Positions 10,945 through 20,794 of a stretch of 64,000 nt of DNA are shown here, piece by piece (the first letter of the stretch is position 1; every line of letters begins with the position of its first letter). Location: the NCBI RefSeq assembly GCF_008065155.1, contig NZ_CP042819.1, positions 124,001-188,000 on the forward strand. Reading direction: 5' to 3'. The position numbers and the translations under genes are program-made. This stretch comes from Octadecabacter sp. SW4. GTDB taxonomy: Bacteria; Pseudomonadota; Alphaproteobacteria; Rhodobacterales; Rhodobacteraceae. A model generated the notes under the pieces. The model saw nothing but the letters and a program-made list of their open reading frames with translations. It had not been told where the DNA came from and ran no database searches.

Positions 10945-11666
10945 CACGCCTCGTTCAAAATGCGGTAGTGGTAGTGTCCCACAACCGACATACCAAGGGA
11001 AGCATAGAGCGTGCGAGAAGCCGCATTGGCCATTGTCGTCACCAACGCAAGCGAGGTCGCGCCCTGCTTTTGCGCCCAAAGGGCGGCGGCCACCGTCATT
11101 TGCCGCGCCAGCCCCTTGCGGCGGAAATCGCGCTGCACCTCAAGCGCATGGATCATGGCGCAGCCGTCGCTGATGCCGACGTATCCGGTGCCTGCGGGAT
11201 GGTCGGCGACTCGCCCAAGAATCGTTGTCTTGGGACAGTCGGCGCGTTGCATCACGGCCAGCCGTCCGGCGCCAATCCCGCCCTCGGCCCAGATTTCACG
11301 CTGGGTCGCAAGGGGTGGCCAGACCTCGAAGGTGCGCAGCTCTGGCGGGCGTTGCAGGGTCATTTCCGCCAGCGGTGCGGCGAACATCACGACAGGGTCT
11401 TTGATGACATAGCCGCGCGCTTCAAGGGATTGATCCAACCCCGCATCGCCATCGCGGATCATGAACAGCGGCGTCTGGCCAAGGGCGCACATCGCCGCTT
11501 CGGCCACGCCAATCTCGGCCCCCTCGTCAACCAGCGTCGCTGCGGACACGCGGCTGCCACCGCCCTGACCCTCGCGGATGATCCAACCGGACTGGTGGCG
11601 CGCGTGGGCGGCGGGCCAGGTGCCGTCGATCACTGGGTAAAGCATGGCCGCATCAGGGCATATCAT
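10944..11666 (-). CDS. GNAT-family N-acetyltransferase
   Basis: The 240-residue protein ends in a GNAT fold with an acetyl-CoA loop of the form QRDFRRKGLARQM (about residues 172-184) and the C-terminal pattern ASRTLYASLGM. The acceptor is unknown. The ATG at 11666 overlaps the stop of the preceding MoCF-domain gene in an ATGA, which supports this start; an internal ATG at 11645 is an alternative. It is also coupled to the OmpA-like gene downstream. Confidence 0.87.
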   Translation of the reverse strand: MICPDAAMLYPVIDGTWPAAHARHQSGWIIREGQGGGSRVSAATLVDEGAEIGVAEAAMCALGQTPLFMIRDGDAGLDQSLEARGYVIKDPVVMFAAPLAEMTLQRPPELRTFEVWPPLATQREIWAEGGIGAGRLAVMQRADCPKTTILGRVADHPAGTGYVGISDGCAMIHALEVQRDFRRKGLARQMTVAAALWAQKQGATSLALVTTMANAASRTLYASLGMSVVGHYHYRILNEA

Positions 11667-12385
11667 GCAGGAAACATACCGGCCAACCGCACCATCGCCG
11701 CATCAAGTGCAGCGCCGTCACTGCCGCGAATGACGATGTTGGCCCCATAGGCCCCGTCCTTTTGAAATGGATACGACCCGATAGAAAGCATCGGAAAATC
11801 GGCGGCCAGCCGTGCCAGCGGCCCGGCAATGTCGCCCTCGCCGCGATTGATCCGCAGGGTTTGTGACAACAGCGGTGCACCACCCGTCATCTGCGGCAAA
11901 ACGCTTGCCAGCATTGCCTGAAACACGGCAGGCACCCCTGCCATCACATTCACGTTGCCAAGGGTGAAACCGGGGGCCACCGAGACCGGATTGTCAATCA
12001 GCACCGCATCATCGGGAATGCGTGCCATGCGCTTGCGCGCGTCGTTGAATTCAGACCCTTGCCGATCATAATGCGCCTGCAACAGCGCCGCCGCATCGGC
12101 CCGCACGTCGATATGTTTGCCAAAGGCGCGCGCGATACAATCGGCGGTGATGTCATCGTGGGTTGGGCCGATCCCGCCACTGGTGATCACATGATCAAAC
12201 GCCTCCGACAGCGCCTGCACCGCCGCTATGATTGCATCGGCGTCATCGCTCACCACGCGGACCTCTTTCAGGTCAACCCCGATCTTGGCCAACTCACCGG
12301 CAAGGAAGTACATATTTGCATCGCGCGTGCGCCCCGACAGGATTTCATCCCCGATCACAAGCATGGCGGCAGTTGGGTTTGGCAT
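11663..12385 (-). CDS. CinA-like molybdopterin-binding (MoCF) domain protein
   Basis: The 240-residue product consists of a MoaB/MogA-type MoCF domain with GDEILSGRTRD near the N terminus and ITSGGIGPTHDDIT around residue 70. These are the first-domain motifs of competence/damage-inducible protein CinA. The C-terminal amidase (PncC) domain of full CinA is absent. Such stand-alone proteins are common in alphaproteobacteria; a COG1058-type nucleotide pyrophosphatase role is possible but not shown here. The start is the ATG at 12385, since the 48-codon upstream extension runs into the divergent sfsA gene. Confidence 0.87.
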   Translation of the reverse strand: MPNPTAAMLVIGDEILSGRTRDANMYFLAGELAKIGVDLKEVRVVSDDADAIIAAVQALSEAFDHVITSGGIGPTHDDITADCIARAFGKHIDVRADAAALLQAHYDRQGSEFNDARKRMARIPDDAVLIDNPVSVAPGFTLGNVNVMAGVPAVFQAMLASVLPQMTGGAPLLSQTLRINRGEGDIAGPLARLAADFPMLSIGSYPFQKDGAYGANIVIRGSDGAALDAAMVRLAGMFPA

Positions 12386-12427
12386 GGTGGCTTCTCCTGT
12401 GTGGTGCTTTCGGTATAGGTCTGGGCC

Positions 12428-13129
12428 ATGCAGTTTTCCACTCCTCTTGTGCCGGGCCGCCTGATCCGGCGTTACATGCGGTTTCTGGCCGATGTCGAAT
12501 TGGACAACGGCAAGGTGGTCAAGGCCCACTGCCCCAATCCCGGTTCAATGATGGGGTTGAAGGACGCGGGCCTGCGCGTCTGGCTGGAACGCAACGACGA
12601 CCCTCGGAAAAAGCTGGATTACGGCTGGCGTCTGATCGAAATGGGCGACACTTGGGTCGGGATTGACACCGGTGCAGCCAACAGGGTCGTCGGTGAAGGG
12701 TTGGCCGCAGGGCGGGTGCCGCAGCTTGCCGGTTTCGACACCATCCGTGCTGAGGTGAAATACGGCACCAACAGCCGGATCGATTTCCTGCTGGCGGGGG
12801 TGGGCGGCGAAACCTATGTCGAGGTCAAAAGCGTCACCCTGTCCCGCCAGGCGGGCCTTGCGGAGTTTCCCGACAGCGTCACCGCACGTGGGACCAAACA
12901 CCTGAAAGAACTTGCAAGAATCGCGCAGAACGGCCAGCGCGCAGTCATGCTGTTCCTTGTCCAGCGCACCGATTGCACCCGTGTGACGCTCGCCGCTGAT
13001 ATTGATCCAACCTATGCCGCCGCGTTTGATGTGGCCATGCGGGCTGGCGTGCAGGTCATATGCCACACTGCCGATATCACCGCGCAAGGCGTGACCCTTG
13101 GCGGGGCGCTGCCCTTTACGCGGCCCTAG
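12428..13129 (+). CDS. sfsA: SfsA family DNA-binding/sugar-fermentation-stimulation protein
   Basis: The 233-residue protein matches SfsA over its length, with AHCPNPGSM near the N terminus, the KYGTNSRIDFLL region, and YVEVKSVTL, which resembles a restriction-nuclease-like E-x-K core. SfsA was first described from E. coli maltose metabolism; its biochemical role is still unsettled. It is divergent from the CinA-like gene with 42 bp between starts and lies 54 bp before map. Confidence 0.93.
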   Translation: MQFSTPLVPGRLIRRYMRFLADVELDNGKVVKAHCPNPGSMMGLKDAGLRVWLERNDDPRKKLDYGWRLIEMGDTWVGIDTGAANRVVGEGLAAGRVPQLAGFDTIRAEVKYGTNSRIDFLLAGVGGETYVEVKSVTLSRQAGLAEFPDSVTARGTKHLKELARIAQNGQRAVMLFLVQRTDCTRVTLAADIDPTYAAAFDVAMRAGVQVICHTADITAQGVTLGGALPFTRP

Positions 13130-13183
13130 AACTTTGTCCGCACATGGCCTAAATAGCCCCCAAACGACACAAGGAACGGCGAC

Positions 13184-13993
13184 GTGGACGAACCCAAAGG
13201 ACGGCTGACCAAAGACGGTATTCGCATCTATGGCGAGGCTGATTTTGCAGGGATGCACGTGGCGGGAAAGCTCGCCGCACAAATCCTTGATGATATTGCG
13301 CAGCACGTCTTTGTCGGCCAGACCACGGGCGAACTGGACCGCCTGATCACGCAGATGGTCGATGACGCGGGCGCAAAAAGCGCGACCATCGGTTATCGCG
13401 GCTACCAACATGCCAGTTGCATCAGTGTGAACCACGTCGTGTGCCACGGCATTCCCGGCGACAAGAAACTGAAGGATGGCGATATCCTGAACATTGACGT
13501 GACCGTGATCGTTGATGGCTGGTTCGGCGACACCAGCCGGATGTATGTGGCCGGAACCCTGTCGCGCAAATCCGAACGCCTGATCCAGGTGACCCACGAT
13601 GCGCTGATGTATGGGATCGAGGCCGCGCGCCCCGGCAATACCTTTGGCGATATCGGCCACGCGATCCAGACCTACGTCGAAAGCCAGCGCATGTCGGTTG
13701 TGCGTGATTTCTGCGGGCATGGGCTGGGCCGCGTATTCCACGCCCCGCCCAACGTGCTGCACTATGGCCGCGCCGGCACTGGTGCTGTGCTCGAAGAAGG
13801 CATGTTCTTTACGATCGAACCGATGGTGAACCTTGGCCGCCCCGAAACCAAGGTGCTGGCCGATGACTGGACAGCCGTGACCCGTGACAAATCCCTGTCG
13901 GCACAGTTTGAACATTCGATCGGTGTGACAGCCGGTGCGCCCGAGATTTTCACACTGTCACCCGCTGGAAAATTCCACCCGACCTACGGTTAG
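13184..13993 (+). CDS. map: Methionine aminopeptidase, type I
   Basis: This metalloenzyme removes the initiator methionine from new proteins. The 269-residue product carries the five metal ligands in usual order: the Asp pair in NIDVTV and FGDTSRM, the His in CGHGLGRVFH, and the Glu residues in TIEPMV and FEHSIGV. The start is a GTG at 13184 behind AAGGAA. The gene converges with rsmD and their stop codons share four bases (13990-13993). Confidence 0.95.
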   Translation: MDEPKGRLTKDGIRIYGEADFAGMHVAGKLAAQILDDIAQHVFVGQTTGELDRLITQMVDDAGAKSATIGYRGYQHASCISVNHVVCHGIPGDKKLKDGDILNIDVTVIVDGWFGDTSRMYVAGTLSRKSERLIQVTHDALMYGIEAARPGNTFGDIGHAIQTYVESQRMSVVRDFCGHGLGRVFHAPPNVLHYGRAGTGAVLEEGMFFTIEPMVNLGRPETKVLADDWTAVTRDKSLSAQFEHSIGVTAGAPEIFTLSPAGKFHPTYG

Positions 13994-14541
13994 GGTGCCC
14001 CCAGCAAGGTGATATGCGTGTCGCCATAGCGGCGTTGGTCGTGCAGGGCGAACCCTTTGGGCGCAGGTTGCGACGCGCTTTCTTCCCAGACGATCAGGGC
14101 ATCTGCGGCGATCCAGCCACCTGCCTGCGCGGCCTGCAGCGCGGCCAGCCCCAGCCCCTTGCCATAGGGCGGATCAAGGAACACGAGATCGCAGGGCGCG
14201 CTGGAATTGGGCGGCAGTCGTGTGGCGTCACGGGCGATAAGCGTGCAATCATCACCGCGCCGGACCTTGGCGATATTCTCGCGGATCAGCGTTTGCGCGA
14301 CCCGCCCGTCATCGACAAATGTGGCATGGACCGCACCACGCGACAGCGCCTCGAGCCCCAGCGCACCAGTGCCGGCAAACAGGTCCAGCACCCGTGCCCC
14401 CGCCGGAAACCCATACCCCAGCAGCACCGAGAACAGGCTTTCACGCACGCGATCCGACGTGGGACGCAAATGTGCGCCCGCGTCCCCCTTGCCGACCGAA
14501 GCAAGCGTCAAGCCGCGGTGCTGTCCGGCAATGATCCTCAC
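13990..14541 (-). CDS. rsmD: 16S rRNA (guanine(966)-N(2))-methyltransferase
   Basis: RsmD methylates G966 of 16S rRNA during 30S assembly. The 183-residue protein starts VRIIAGQHRG, has the SAM-binding motif DLFAGTGALG at 53-62 and the catalytic DPPY at 123-126. The start is a GTG at 14541 that overlaps the stop of the upstream FAD reductase gene in a GTGA, so the long upstream extension of the frame is rejected. Confidence 0.94.
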   Translation of the reverse strand: MRIIAGQHRGLTLASVGKGDAGAHLRPTSDRVRESLFSVLLGYGFPAGARVLDLFAGTGALGLEALSRGAVHATFVDDGRVAQTLIRENIAKVRRGDDCTLIARDATRLPPNSSAPCDLVFLDPPYGKGLGLAALQAAQAGGWIAADALIVWEESASQPAPKGFALHDQRRYGDTHITLLGAP

Positions 14542-15749
14542 GCGCGCAACAGCGCTTTCATATCGGTCGCCGGGTCGATGATCAGCGTCGGATCGGGCGA
14601 TTTTCCCGCCTCGATCAGCCGCTTGCCTACCATGTAATCGCGTGGATCGTTCATTGCGTCCACGGCAACCAACTGCCCGGCGCGATAATACCAATGGGAT
14701 TGCCCGCCATGTTCGCCGCGGCGCACATGCACCGCGTCATAGCCCGCATTCAGCCCGGCGATCTGCAATTTGCAGTCAAATTGATCCGACCAGAACCACG
14801 GTTTCGCGTGATAGGGCACATCGCCACCCATCATGTTTTGCGCCACGACTTCGGCTTGATCAATTGCGTTGCCAACGCTTTCCAGCCGAATGCGTGTGCC
14901 GTTGAATTCGAACGACGCACAATCACCCGCTGCCCATATATGCGGATCGGATGTGCGGCCATGCAGGTCGGTGGCGATGCCGTTGTCGATCATCAGCCCG
15001 GCACTTTCGGCCAAAATGCTTGCAGGCGTGATACCGACACCGACAATCGCGAAATCCACCTCCAGCGTGCTACCATCCGCGAGCCGCGCGCCGGTCACAT
15101 GGTCATCGCCCAGCAACCGATCAAGGCCGATACCTTCGCGGATATCAACACCGTGTTCGCGGTGCAGTGCGCGGAAATAGTCGGACGTTTCGGGGCAGGC
15201 GACCCGTTGCAAAATGCGGTCGGCCATTTCCACCAACGTCACATGCAGCCCTTTTTTCGCAGCAACCGCCGCTGCCTCGAGGCCAATGTAGCCACCACCG
15301 ATGATCAGCACGCGCCGCCCTTGGACAAATTCGGGGGCCATCGCATCGGCGTCCTGCAAATCACGCACCGTATAAACACCCTCCAGATCGCCACCAATCG
15401 CTGCAGGGAGCATGCGAGGGTGCGATCCCGTGGTCAGGGCAAGGGCGTCATATGTCATTTCCTCGCCCCCCTCCAGCGTCAGGGTTTGCGCTGCAGGATC
15501 AATCGCCACGACCCGCGTGCCGGTGCGCAAGGTGATCGCGTTGTCGGCGTAATACTCGGCCGGGCGCAAATACAGCCGGGGTTCGTCCATCTCGCCCAGC
15601 AGATAGGCCTTGGATAGGGGCGGACGCTGGTAGGGTGGCACGGCCTCGGCCCCGATCAGGGTGATATCGCCATCAAATCCACAACTGCGCAGCTTCGCAA
15701 CCAGCGACGATCCTGCCTGCCCGCCACCTACGATTACAAAATGGGCCAT
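14538..15749 (-). CDS. FAD-dependent ferredoxin/rubredoxin-reductase-like oxidoreductase
   Basis: The 403-residue flavoprotein has two Rossmann motifs, GGGQAG at 8-13 (FAD) and GGGYIG near 150 (NAD(P)H), the signature PPYQRPPLSK, and the FAD-binding WAAGDCA. This is the family of putidaredoxin and rhodocoxin reductases, which pass electrons from NADH to a ferredoxin. No ferredoxin or P450 gene lies nearby, so the partner is unknown. It is translationally coupled to rsmD downstream and divergent from the peroxiredoxin. Confidence 0.9.
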   Translation of the reverse strand: MAHFVIVGGGQAGSSLVAKLRSCGFDGDITLIGAEAVPPYQRPPLSKAYLLGEMDEPRLYLRPAEYYADNAITLRTGTRVVAIDPAAQTLTLEGGEEMTYDALALTTGSHPRMLPAAIGGDLEGVYTVRDLQDADAMAPEFVQGRRVLIIGGGYIGLEAAAVAAKKGLHVTLVEMADRILQRVACPETSDYFRALHREHGVDIREGIGLDRLLGDDHVTGARLADGSTLEVDFAIVGVGITPASILAESAGLMIDNGIATDLHGRTSDPHIWAAGDCASFEFNGTRIRLESVGNAIDQAEVVAQNMMGGDVPYHAKPWFWSDQFDCKLQIAGLNAGYDAVHVRRGEHGGQSHWYYRAGQLVAVDAMNDPRDYMVGKRLIEAGKSPDPTLIIDPATDMKALLRA

Positions 15750-15831
15750 TCCACGTCTCCCGACTGGTTGTCTGAACGCCAAACGCTATATTGGACGGTA
15801 AGATAAACGCAATTCCCCAATGAGGTGAAAC

Positions 15832-16320
15832 ATGACAATTTCCCAAGGCGACACCCTTCCCGATGCCACCCTTTATCAAATGGGCGCCGAGGGGCCCGAG
15901 GCGGTTGCGCTGTCCAGCCTGACCAAAGGCCGCAAGGTTGTGATCTTTGCATTGCCCGGCGCCTATACGGGCACCTGCACGACGGCCCATGTGCCCAGTT
16001 TCATCCGCACCCGAGACCAGTTCGCGGCAAAGGGTGTGGATGATGTGATCTGCATCAGTGTCAATGATCCGTTTGTGATGGGGGCTTGGGGCGAGAGCAC
16101 CGGCGCGACACACGCAGGGATCAAGATGCTGGGCGATAGCGCGGCCGAATTTACCAAGGCGATCGGCATGGATTTCACGGCTCCGCCCGCAGGTCTGATT
16201 GACCGGTCCAAGCGGTTCTCGATGTTGGTGGATGACGGCGTGGTTACGATCCTGAACGAGGAAGGCAGCCCAGGCGAATGCGAGATTTCCGCCGGCGAAA
16301 CGCTGCTGGACCAGATGTAA
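15832..16320 (+). CDS. Peroxiredoxin, Prx5 type
   Basis: The 162-residue protein reduces hydroperoxides. It has the Prx5/PMP20 signature LPGAYTGTCTTAHVPSF with the peroxidatic Cys at 49; further Cys at 74 and near 147 are candidate resolving residues. A good GAGGTG ribosome site precedes the ATG. It stands alone, divergent from the ferredoxin-reductase-like gene and followed by a GC-rich hairpin. Confidence 0.95.
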   Translation: MTISQGDTLPDATLYQMGAEGPEAVALSSLTKGRKVVIFALPGAYTGTCTTAHVPSFIRTRDQFAAKGVDDVICISVNDPFVMGAWGESTGATHAGIKMLGDSAAEFTKAIGMDFTAPPAGLIDRSKRFSMLVDDGVVTILNEEGSPGECEISAGETLLDQM

Positions 16321-16323
16321 GAC

Positions 16324-16350
16324 AAAGGGGCGCCGATTGCGGCGCCCTTT
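16324..16350. terminator. Intrinsic terminator hairpin after the peroxiredoxin gene
   Basis: A perfect 7-bp stem, GGGCGCC paired with GGCGCCC around a 6-nt loop, is flanked by AAA on the left and TTT on the right. It starts 4 bp after the peroxiredoxin stop. Confidence 0.75.
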
Positions 16351-16734
16351 GCCGTAAATGGTGCAGCACGGAACCCAGAGCCGTTCAGAGCAACTTGATG
16401 CGATGAACGGCCACTTTGCGGACGAAGCAGCCGTCGCCAAAGGTCAATAAGTCGGGCGGTCGGCGGCCCGTAGGTTGGCGATAAGACACTGCCGCATTGG
16501 CGCTTTATGGCGGCCAAGCACATCTTTCGGATCGGCATGATGTGCGGTTGGCAAAATCGCCGACCCGTGGGGACGGGCCGACGATCGCCCGGCGGCTTCG
16601 CCTTGATTCCGGGCGGTCCAGCATCTCTTGGCAGGCGTCACTTCGGGCTCAAAGCGGTCATTGCGCTCCGAGTCCACTGCGGGTTATCAGGTGCATCGTT
16701 CACTGCAAAGGGCCGTCGCCGCGGCGTCCTTTCG
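16351..16734. other. Gene-poor spacer, probable decayed sequence
   Basis: About 380 bp lie between the peroxiredoxin terminator and the end of the PCD gene. Several overlapping open frames of 60-90 codons exist on both strands, but none has a ribosome site, a recognisable domain or family-like composition. The style (short Cys-, Arg- and Ser-rich frames) resembles degenerate intergenic sequence I associate with Rhodobacteraceae; this is a recollection, not a match. Confidence 0.45.
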
Positions 16735-17013
16735 TTATCCGGCGATCGCGTCCATCTTGCGGGCCAGTTTGACGTCCAGTTCGCTTAGCCCGCCGGTGTC
16801 ATGGGTTGTCAGCCCCACGTTGACGGTCTTGTAGACATTGGACCATTCTGGGTGGTGGTTCAGCTTTTCTGCCCAGATTGCCGCTTGGGTCATGAACCCG
16901 AAGGCGGCGACGAAATTGGCAAAGACAAATTCCTTTTCCAACCGCGTGCTGTCGGCATTCAGTTCCCAGCCATTCGCGACCAGTTCCTGCACATCGTCCT
17001 TCAAATCACTCAT
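16735..17013 (-). CDS. 4a-hydroxytetrahydrobiopterin (pterin-4a-carbinolamine) dehydratase
   Basis: PCD/DCoH proteins dehydrate 4a-hydroxytetrahydrobiopterin after aromatic hydroxylase turnover. The 92-residue product is of usual length and has the catalytic HHPEW at 53-57 together with LTTHD. The start overlaps the stop of the COG3146 gene (ATGA). No phenylalanine hydroxylase lies in the window, so its physiological substrate is open. Confidence 0.93.
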   Translation of the reverse strand: MSDLKDDVQELVANGWELNADSTRLEKEFVFANFVAAFGFMTQAAIWAEKLNHHPEWSNVYKTVNVGLTTHDTGGLSELDVKLARKMDAIAG

Positions 17014-18191
17014 TGATGATCCTCCTCGTCTGTGTTGCGAAACGGGCCGTAGGATGTGAGAATCTCGATATCCTCGTCCACCGCATTGCGTTCGGCCTCA
17101 AGGTAATTCGCCACGGCCCCGCGGAAACCCGCATCACCAAACCAGTGTAACGAATGGGTCGTTACCGGCATGTATCCGCGCGCCAGCTTGTGTTCGCCCT
17201 GCGCGCCCGCTTCGACCAGTCGCAAGCCATGCTGGATCGCGTAATCTATCGCCTGATAGTAGCACACTTCGAAATGCAGGCAGGCGTGATGTTCACTGCA
17301 CCCCCAGTAGCGGCCATAAAGCGTGTCGCGCCCGATCATGTTCAGCGCCCCTGCCACCGGCACACCATCGCGCTGGGCCAGCACCAGCAAAATGTCGTCG
17401 CGCAGGCTGTCATGGGCAATTTCGAAAAACCGCCGCGTCAGATAGGGCGTGCCCCATTTGCGCCCGCCCGTGTCCTGATAGAACTGCCAGATATAGTCCC
17501 AGTGGTGTGGTGCGATCTGATCACTGGTGAGTGTCACGATGTCGCCACCGAACCCTTGAGCCGTGGCGCGCTCCTTGCGGATATTCTTGCGCTTGCGGGC
17601 CGAAAGCTGTGCCAGAAAGGCGTCGAAATCCGCATAGTCTGCGTTGCGCCAATGAAATTGCTGGCTGGTGCGGTGCAGCAGGCCCATTTCTGCCCCCGCC
17701 AGCGCTTCGGCTTGGGTGCAGAACGTCACATGGAGCGAGGATAATTCGTTATCAGCCGCGATTTGCACAGCACCCTGCACCAGCGCGGACATACCCGCCA
17801 CCTCGAACCCCGGACGGGTCAGAAACCGTCGCCCCGTGGCAGGGGTAAACGGCACAGCCATCTGAAGTTTCGGATAATACCGCCCGCCCGCCTGTTCATA
17901 GGCATGGGCAAAGTTGTGATCGAAAATGTATTCGCCCTGACTGTGGCTTTTGGCATAAAGTGGTGCAACGGCAATGACTTGCCCATCTTGGCGCGCCGAA
18001 AGATAGCGCGGCTGCCAGCCCGTTCCCGTGCCAATACTCCCGCTGTCTTCAATCGCTTTCAGAAATCGGTAGGTGGTGAAGGGATCAACCGGGCGGCCGC
18101 CATCTGTGACCTCGGGGCAGGCGCAGGCATCCCAATCGGCGGGATCGATCCCCGCAAGACTGGGGTGGGCGGTTATTTCGATGTCACTCAT
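17010..18191 (-). CDS. COG3146 (DUF482) predicted N-acyltransferase
   Basis: The 393-residue protein belongs to the GNAT-like group related to FemAB peptidyltransferases. Landmarks are the N-terminal [13 protein letters not shown], the KRKNIRKER segment, [10 protein letters not shown], and the C-terminal [14 protein letters not shown]. The substrate is unknown. The ATG at 18191 is chosen; the open frame continues to a TTG at 18242, which would overlap the upstream GDPD gene by 20 bp. Its stop overlaps the PCD start, so the two are coupled. Confidence 0.88.
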   Translation of the reverse strand: MSDIEITAHPSLAGIDPADWDACACPEVTDGGRPVDPFTTYRFLKAIEDSGSIGTGTGWQPRYLSARQDGQVIAVAPLYAKSHSQGEYIFDHNFAHAYEQAGGRYYPKLQMAVPFTPATGRRFLTRPGFEVAGMSALVQGAVQIAADNELSSLHVTFCTQAEALAGAEMGLLHRTSQQFHWRNADYADFDAFLAQLSARKRKNIRKERATAQGFGGDIVTLTSDQIAPHHWDYIWQFYQDTGGRKWGTPYLTRRFFEIAHDSLRDDILLVLAQRDGVPVAGALNMIGRDTLYGRYWGCSEHHACLHFEVCYYQAIDYAIQHGLRLVEAGAQGEHKLARGYMPVTTHSLHWFGDAGFRGAVANYLEAERNAVDEDIEILTSYGPFRNTDEEDHQ

Positions 18192-18222
18192 AAGGCTGAG
18201 ATTGGCCCGCGCGGCGTTGAGG

Positions 18223-18975
18223 TCAAGCGGCGTAACCTTCAAATGTCACGTTATCGGCGATGCGGCGTGCGCGTATTTCGTCCTTGCGTGACCGGATCGT
18301 CCAGCAAAACACCGCCGCGCCCTGTTCTTTCAACGCTTTGACGCGTGGATTGTCCAGATCACTGGCCTGATGGCTGATAAAGCACGATCCGGTATCATCA
18401 TAATCAGGAATGCCGCGCAACCGTTCACGGGTTTTCGCGGGGATTGTTGGCCAGTCTTCGGCGGGGAAATGGCAGGTCGTCAGACCGCGCGCGATATGCG
18501 GTGCGATTTGCGCCATCAGCGCGACCGTATGCGGATTGAACGACATCACCGCCACATCACCGTCGTATCCGGCCAGCGCGCGCGCGGTTGCCTGTTCCAA
18601 TGGGCCAATACCCTGACCCAAAGCGCCGTCCTGATCCTTAAGCTCAATCAGCAGCGGCACGGCCCCGACGACCTGCCGTAATATCTGGGAGAGTGTCGGG
18701 ATCGTATCCCTCCCGCCCTTCAGCTTGATTTGCCCCAGTTCGGCGGCGCTGCGGTGTGCGATGGGCCCAACCTCGTCTGTCAAGCGATCCAAGGCGTAGT
18801 CGTGAAAAACCATCGCCCGCCCATCGCTGGAAAGCTGCACATCCAGTTCAATCCCATAGCCCCCGGCGATCGCAGCGGCAAAGGCAGCGGGCGAATTTTC
18901 AGGGCAGGCGCGGTCAATGTCGTGGAAGGCACGATGCGCAATCGGGCGGGTAAAAAACGATTGAGGCAGGGTCAT
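18223..18975 (-). CDS. Glycerophosphodiester phosphodiesterase
   Basis: The enzyme hydrolyses glycerophosphodiesters to an alcohol and glycerol-3-phosphate. The 250-residue TIM-barrel protein has no signal peptide, so it is cytoplasmic and UgpQ-like. Catalytic and metal residues are visible at H14-R15, E26-N27, E43/D45 and H58-D59. Its start overlaps the RidA stop by four bases, placing it in the RidA-GDPD-COG3146-PCD run. Confidence 0.92.
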   Translation of the reverse strand: MTLPQSFFTRPIAHRAFHDIDRACPENSPAAFAAAIAGGYGIELDVQLSSDGRAMVFHDYALDRLTDEVGPIAHRSAAELGQIKLKGGRDTIPTLSQILRQVVGAVPLLIELKDQDGALGQGIGPLEQATARALAGYDGDVAVMSFNPHTVALMAQIAPHIARGLTTCHFPAEDWPTIPAKTRERLRGIPDYDDTGSCFISHQASDLDNPRVKALKEQGAAVFCWTIRSRKDEIRARRIADNVTFEGYAA

Positions 18976-19436
18976 TTGATCCGGAATATCCCCTCGATTT
19001 CCACGGCGACACCTAGGGGCAGCGCGGCGGCACTGACGGCGGACCGGGTGTGGCGACCGACATCGCCCAAGGCTTCGACCAGGAAATCGGAGCAGCCATT
19101 GATGACCTTGGGTTGATCGGTGAAATCGGCTGTGGAATTGACGAAACCCGTCAGTTTGATGACCTTGACCAACCGGTCGAGATCACCGTCACAGGCTGCG
19201 CGCACCTGCGCCAAAAGACTGATCGCACAGGCGCGTGCGGCCACCGCGCCATCCGCAACAGACATCCCATCGCCAAGGCGCCCCTTGATCAACCCGTCAG
19301 GCCCGTTGGAAATCTGGCCCGACACATAAACGATATCGCCCACCGTCACGAAAGGTACGTAATTGGCCAAAGGTGCAGGCACATCGGGCAGGGTCACACC
19401 CAGTGCGGCAAGGCGGGATTCGATGGCAGAAGTCAT
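18972..19436 (-). CDS. RidA/YjgF family protein
   Basis: RidA proteins hydrolyse reactive enamine/imine intermediates made by PLP enzymes. The 154-residue product belongs to the longer subgroup with YVSGQISNGPDG and VKLTGFVNST-like motifs (here VIKLTGFVNST). The arginine usually found near the C terminus of active deaminases is not obvious, so catalytic activity is uncertain. The start at 19436 is preferred over one ten codons upstream. It lies 59 bp after the type I secretion genes on the same strand. Confidence 0.88.
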   Translation of the reverse strand: MTSAIESRLAALGVTLPDVPAPLANYVPFVTVGDIVYVSGQISNGPDGLIKGRLGDGMSVADGAVAARACAISLLAQVRAACDGDLDRLVKVIKLTGFVNSTADFTDQPKVINGCSDFLVEALGDVGRHTRSAVSAAALPLGVAVEIEGIFRIK

Positions 19437-19495
19437 GGTGCGTCCTTTGTGCAGCGGCTGATCCAAAGGCTAGCGGGGACGCGCGGCAGGGGCAA

Positions 19496-20794
19496 TCAAC
19501 TCTCGCGGAAGGCCCGGGCGAAATAATCCGCCAGCGGCTTGACGAGATATGCCAGCGGCGTGCGTTCGGCGGTGCGAATAAAGGCATCGACGGGCATCCC
19601 CGGGATCAAGACAAACCCGTCTGGCAGGCGCGAGATTTCGCCTTCGCCCAACACGATTTCCGCGCGATAATACGACTGCCCGGTGTTTTCATCCTGAAAC
19701 GCATCCGGCGAAATCAGGCTGACGCGGCCGAAAAGTTCGGGCGTTTCGCGTTGATCAAAGGCGGAAAACCGCAGGGCGACCTCTTGTTGCAGGCTGATCT
19801 GGTCAATGTCGGTGAGCGCGATCTGTGCGGCAATCACAAGCGGGCGGTCCTGCGGCACCAGATAAAGCAGGGGATCAGCGGCGCGCACGACTGACCGTTC
19901 TGCAAACACGCGCATCCCGTAAACCACGCCGGACACGGGCGCGCGGATATCCAGACGGTCCAACTGGTTGCGCAGGGTGCGGCGGCGTTCACGCAGTTCC
20001 AGTTCGTTATATTGCAGGTCGCGCAGGCGCGTTATCGCCTCCTCGCGGCGCTGCGCGTCAAGTTTCAGCAGTTCGATTTCAATTTCGGTGATGCGGCCTT
20101 CGGCCTGCGCAATTCCGGCGACCAACTCGCCCGCGCGCCCGCGCAGCGATGCCTCCTCGCGCTGGAGGGCCAGGACACGGCTGGCCTGGGCAAGGCCGCG
20201 GTCCAGCAGGCTTTGCTGGCTGGCAAGCTCTTGTTCGATCAGGGCAAGCTGCGCTGTCAGTGCTTCTTCCTGCGCGCGAATCCCGTCGATCTGACTGGCG
20301 ATCTGGCCGCTCCGGCGGGCAAGTTGTTCTTTTTCCTGCGCGACAGATTCGCGGCGCGCCTCAAAAAGGCGGGTCTGACCGTCACGCAGGGCCAGGGTTT
20401 CATCACCGGCCTCGATCAAAAGCGGGTCAAAAACCAATTCATCGGCCAGATCGCGCTCGGCCTCAAAGCGCGCGCGGCGCGCGACGATCTCGAACAATTG
20501 CCCTTCGACAACGGCCAGTTCCGAACGCAGGTCAACCGCATCAAGCTGGATCAACAGATCGCCCACGGCGACCAAATCGCCCTCGCCGACCAGAATTGAG
20601 GCAACGATCCCGCCGTCCGGGTGCTGGATGACCTGACGGTTCTGATCAACCTCGATCTGGCCACTAGCGATCACCGCTCCGGTGATCTGCGCCATTACGG
20701 CCCAAGTGCCAAAGCCGCCGATCAGCACCACCAGCGCCAGCAATCCCAGAAACAAAGGCCGTTTGACCGACCAGGAATTTACCGGCGCGCTCAT
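19496..20794 (-). CDS. HlyD-family type I secretion periplasmic adaptor
   Basis: The 432-residue membrane fusion protein links the inner-membrane ABC exporter to a TolC-type channel. It has one N-terminal membrane segment (about residues 13-35), a lipoyl half-motif ([18 protein letters not shown]), a long coiled coil (about 90-280, rich in Glu, Gln and Arg), the second lipoyl half ([12 protein letters not shown]) and a C-terminal beta-barrel with PGMPVDAFI. Its ATG overlaps the stop of the ABC gene (ATGA). This is the PrsE/AprE type. Confidence 0.93.
   Translation of the reverse strand: MSAPVNSWSVKRPLFLGLLALVVLIGGFGTWAVMAQITGAVIASGQIEVDQNRQVIQHPDGGIVASILVGEGDLVAVGDLLIQLDAVDLRSELAVVEGQLFEIVARRARFEAERDLADELVFDPLLIEAGDETLALRDGQTRLFEARRESVAQEKEQLARRSGQIASQIDGIRAQEEALTAQLALIEQELASQQSLLDRGLAQASRVLALQREEASLRGRAGELVAGIAQAEGRITEIEIELLKLDAQRREEAITRLRDLQYNELELRERRRTLRNQLDRLDIRAPVSGVVYGMRVFAERSVVRAADPLLYLVPQDRPLVIAAQIALTDIDQISLQQEVALRFSAFDQRETPELFGRVSLISPDAFQDENTGQSYYRAEIVLGEGEISRLPDGFVLIPGMPVDAFIRTAERTPLAYLVKPLADYFARAFRES

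Noticed and set aside
11663-12385. Full-length CinA with NMN deamidase domain
   Set aside because: Only the MoCF domain is present and the frame ends directly at the coupled GNAT gene; no PncC domain is encoded.
12545-13915. 456-codon minus-strand frame across sfsA and map
   Set aside because: It runs antisense through two well-conserved genes and their spacer, with no recognisable domain.
16444-16677. 77-codon minus-strand frame in the spacer after the peroxiredoxin
   Set aside because: There is no ribosome site or domain, and several overlapping frames of equal quality exist in the same spacer.
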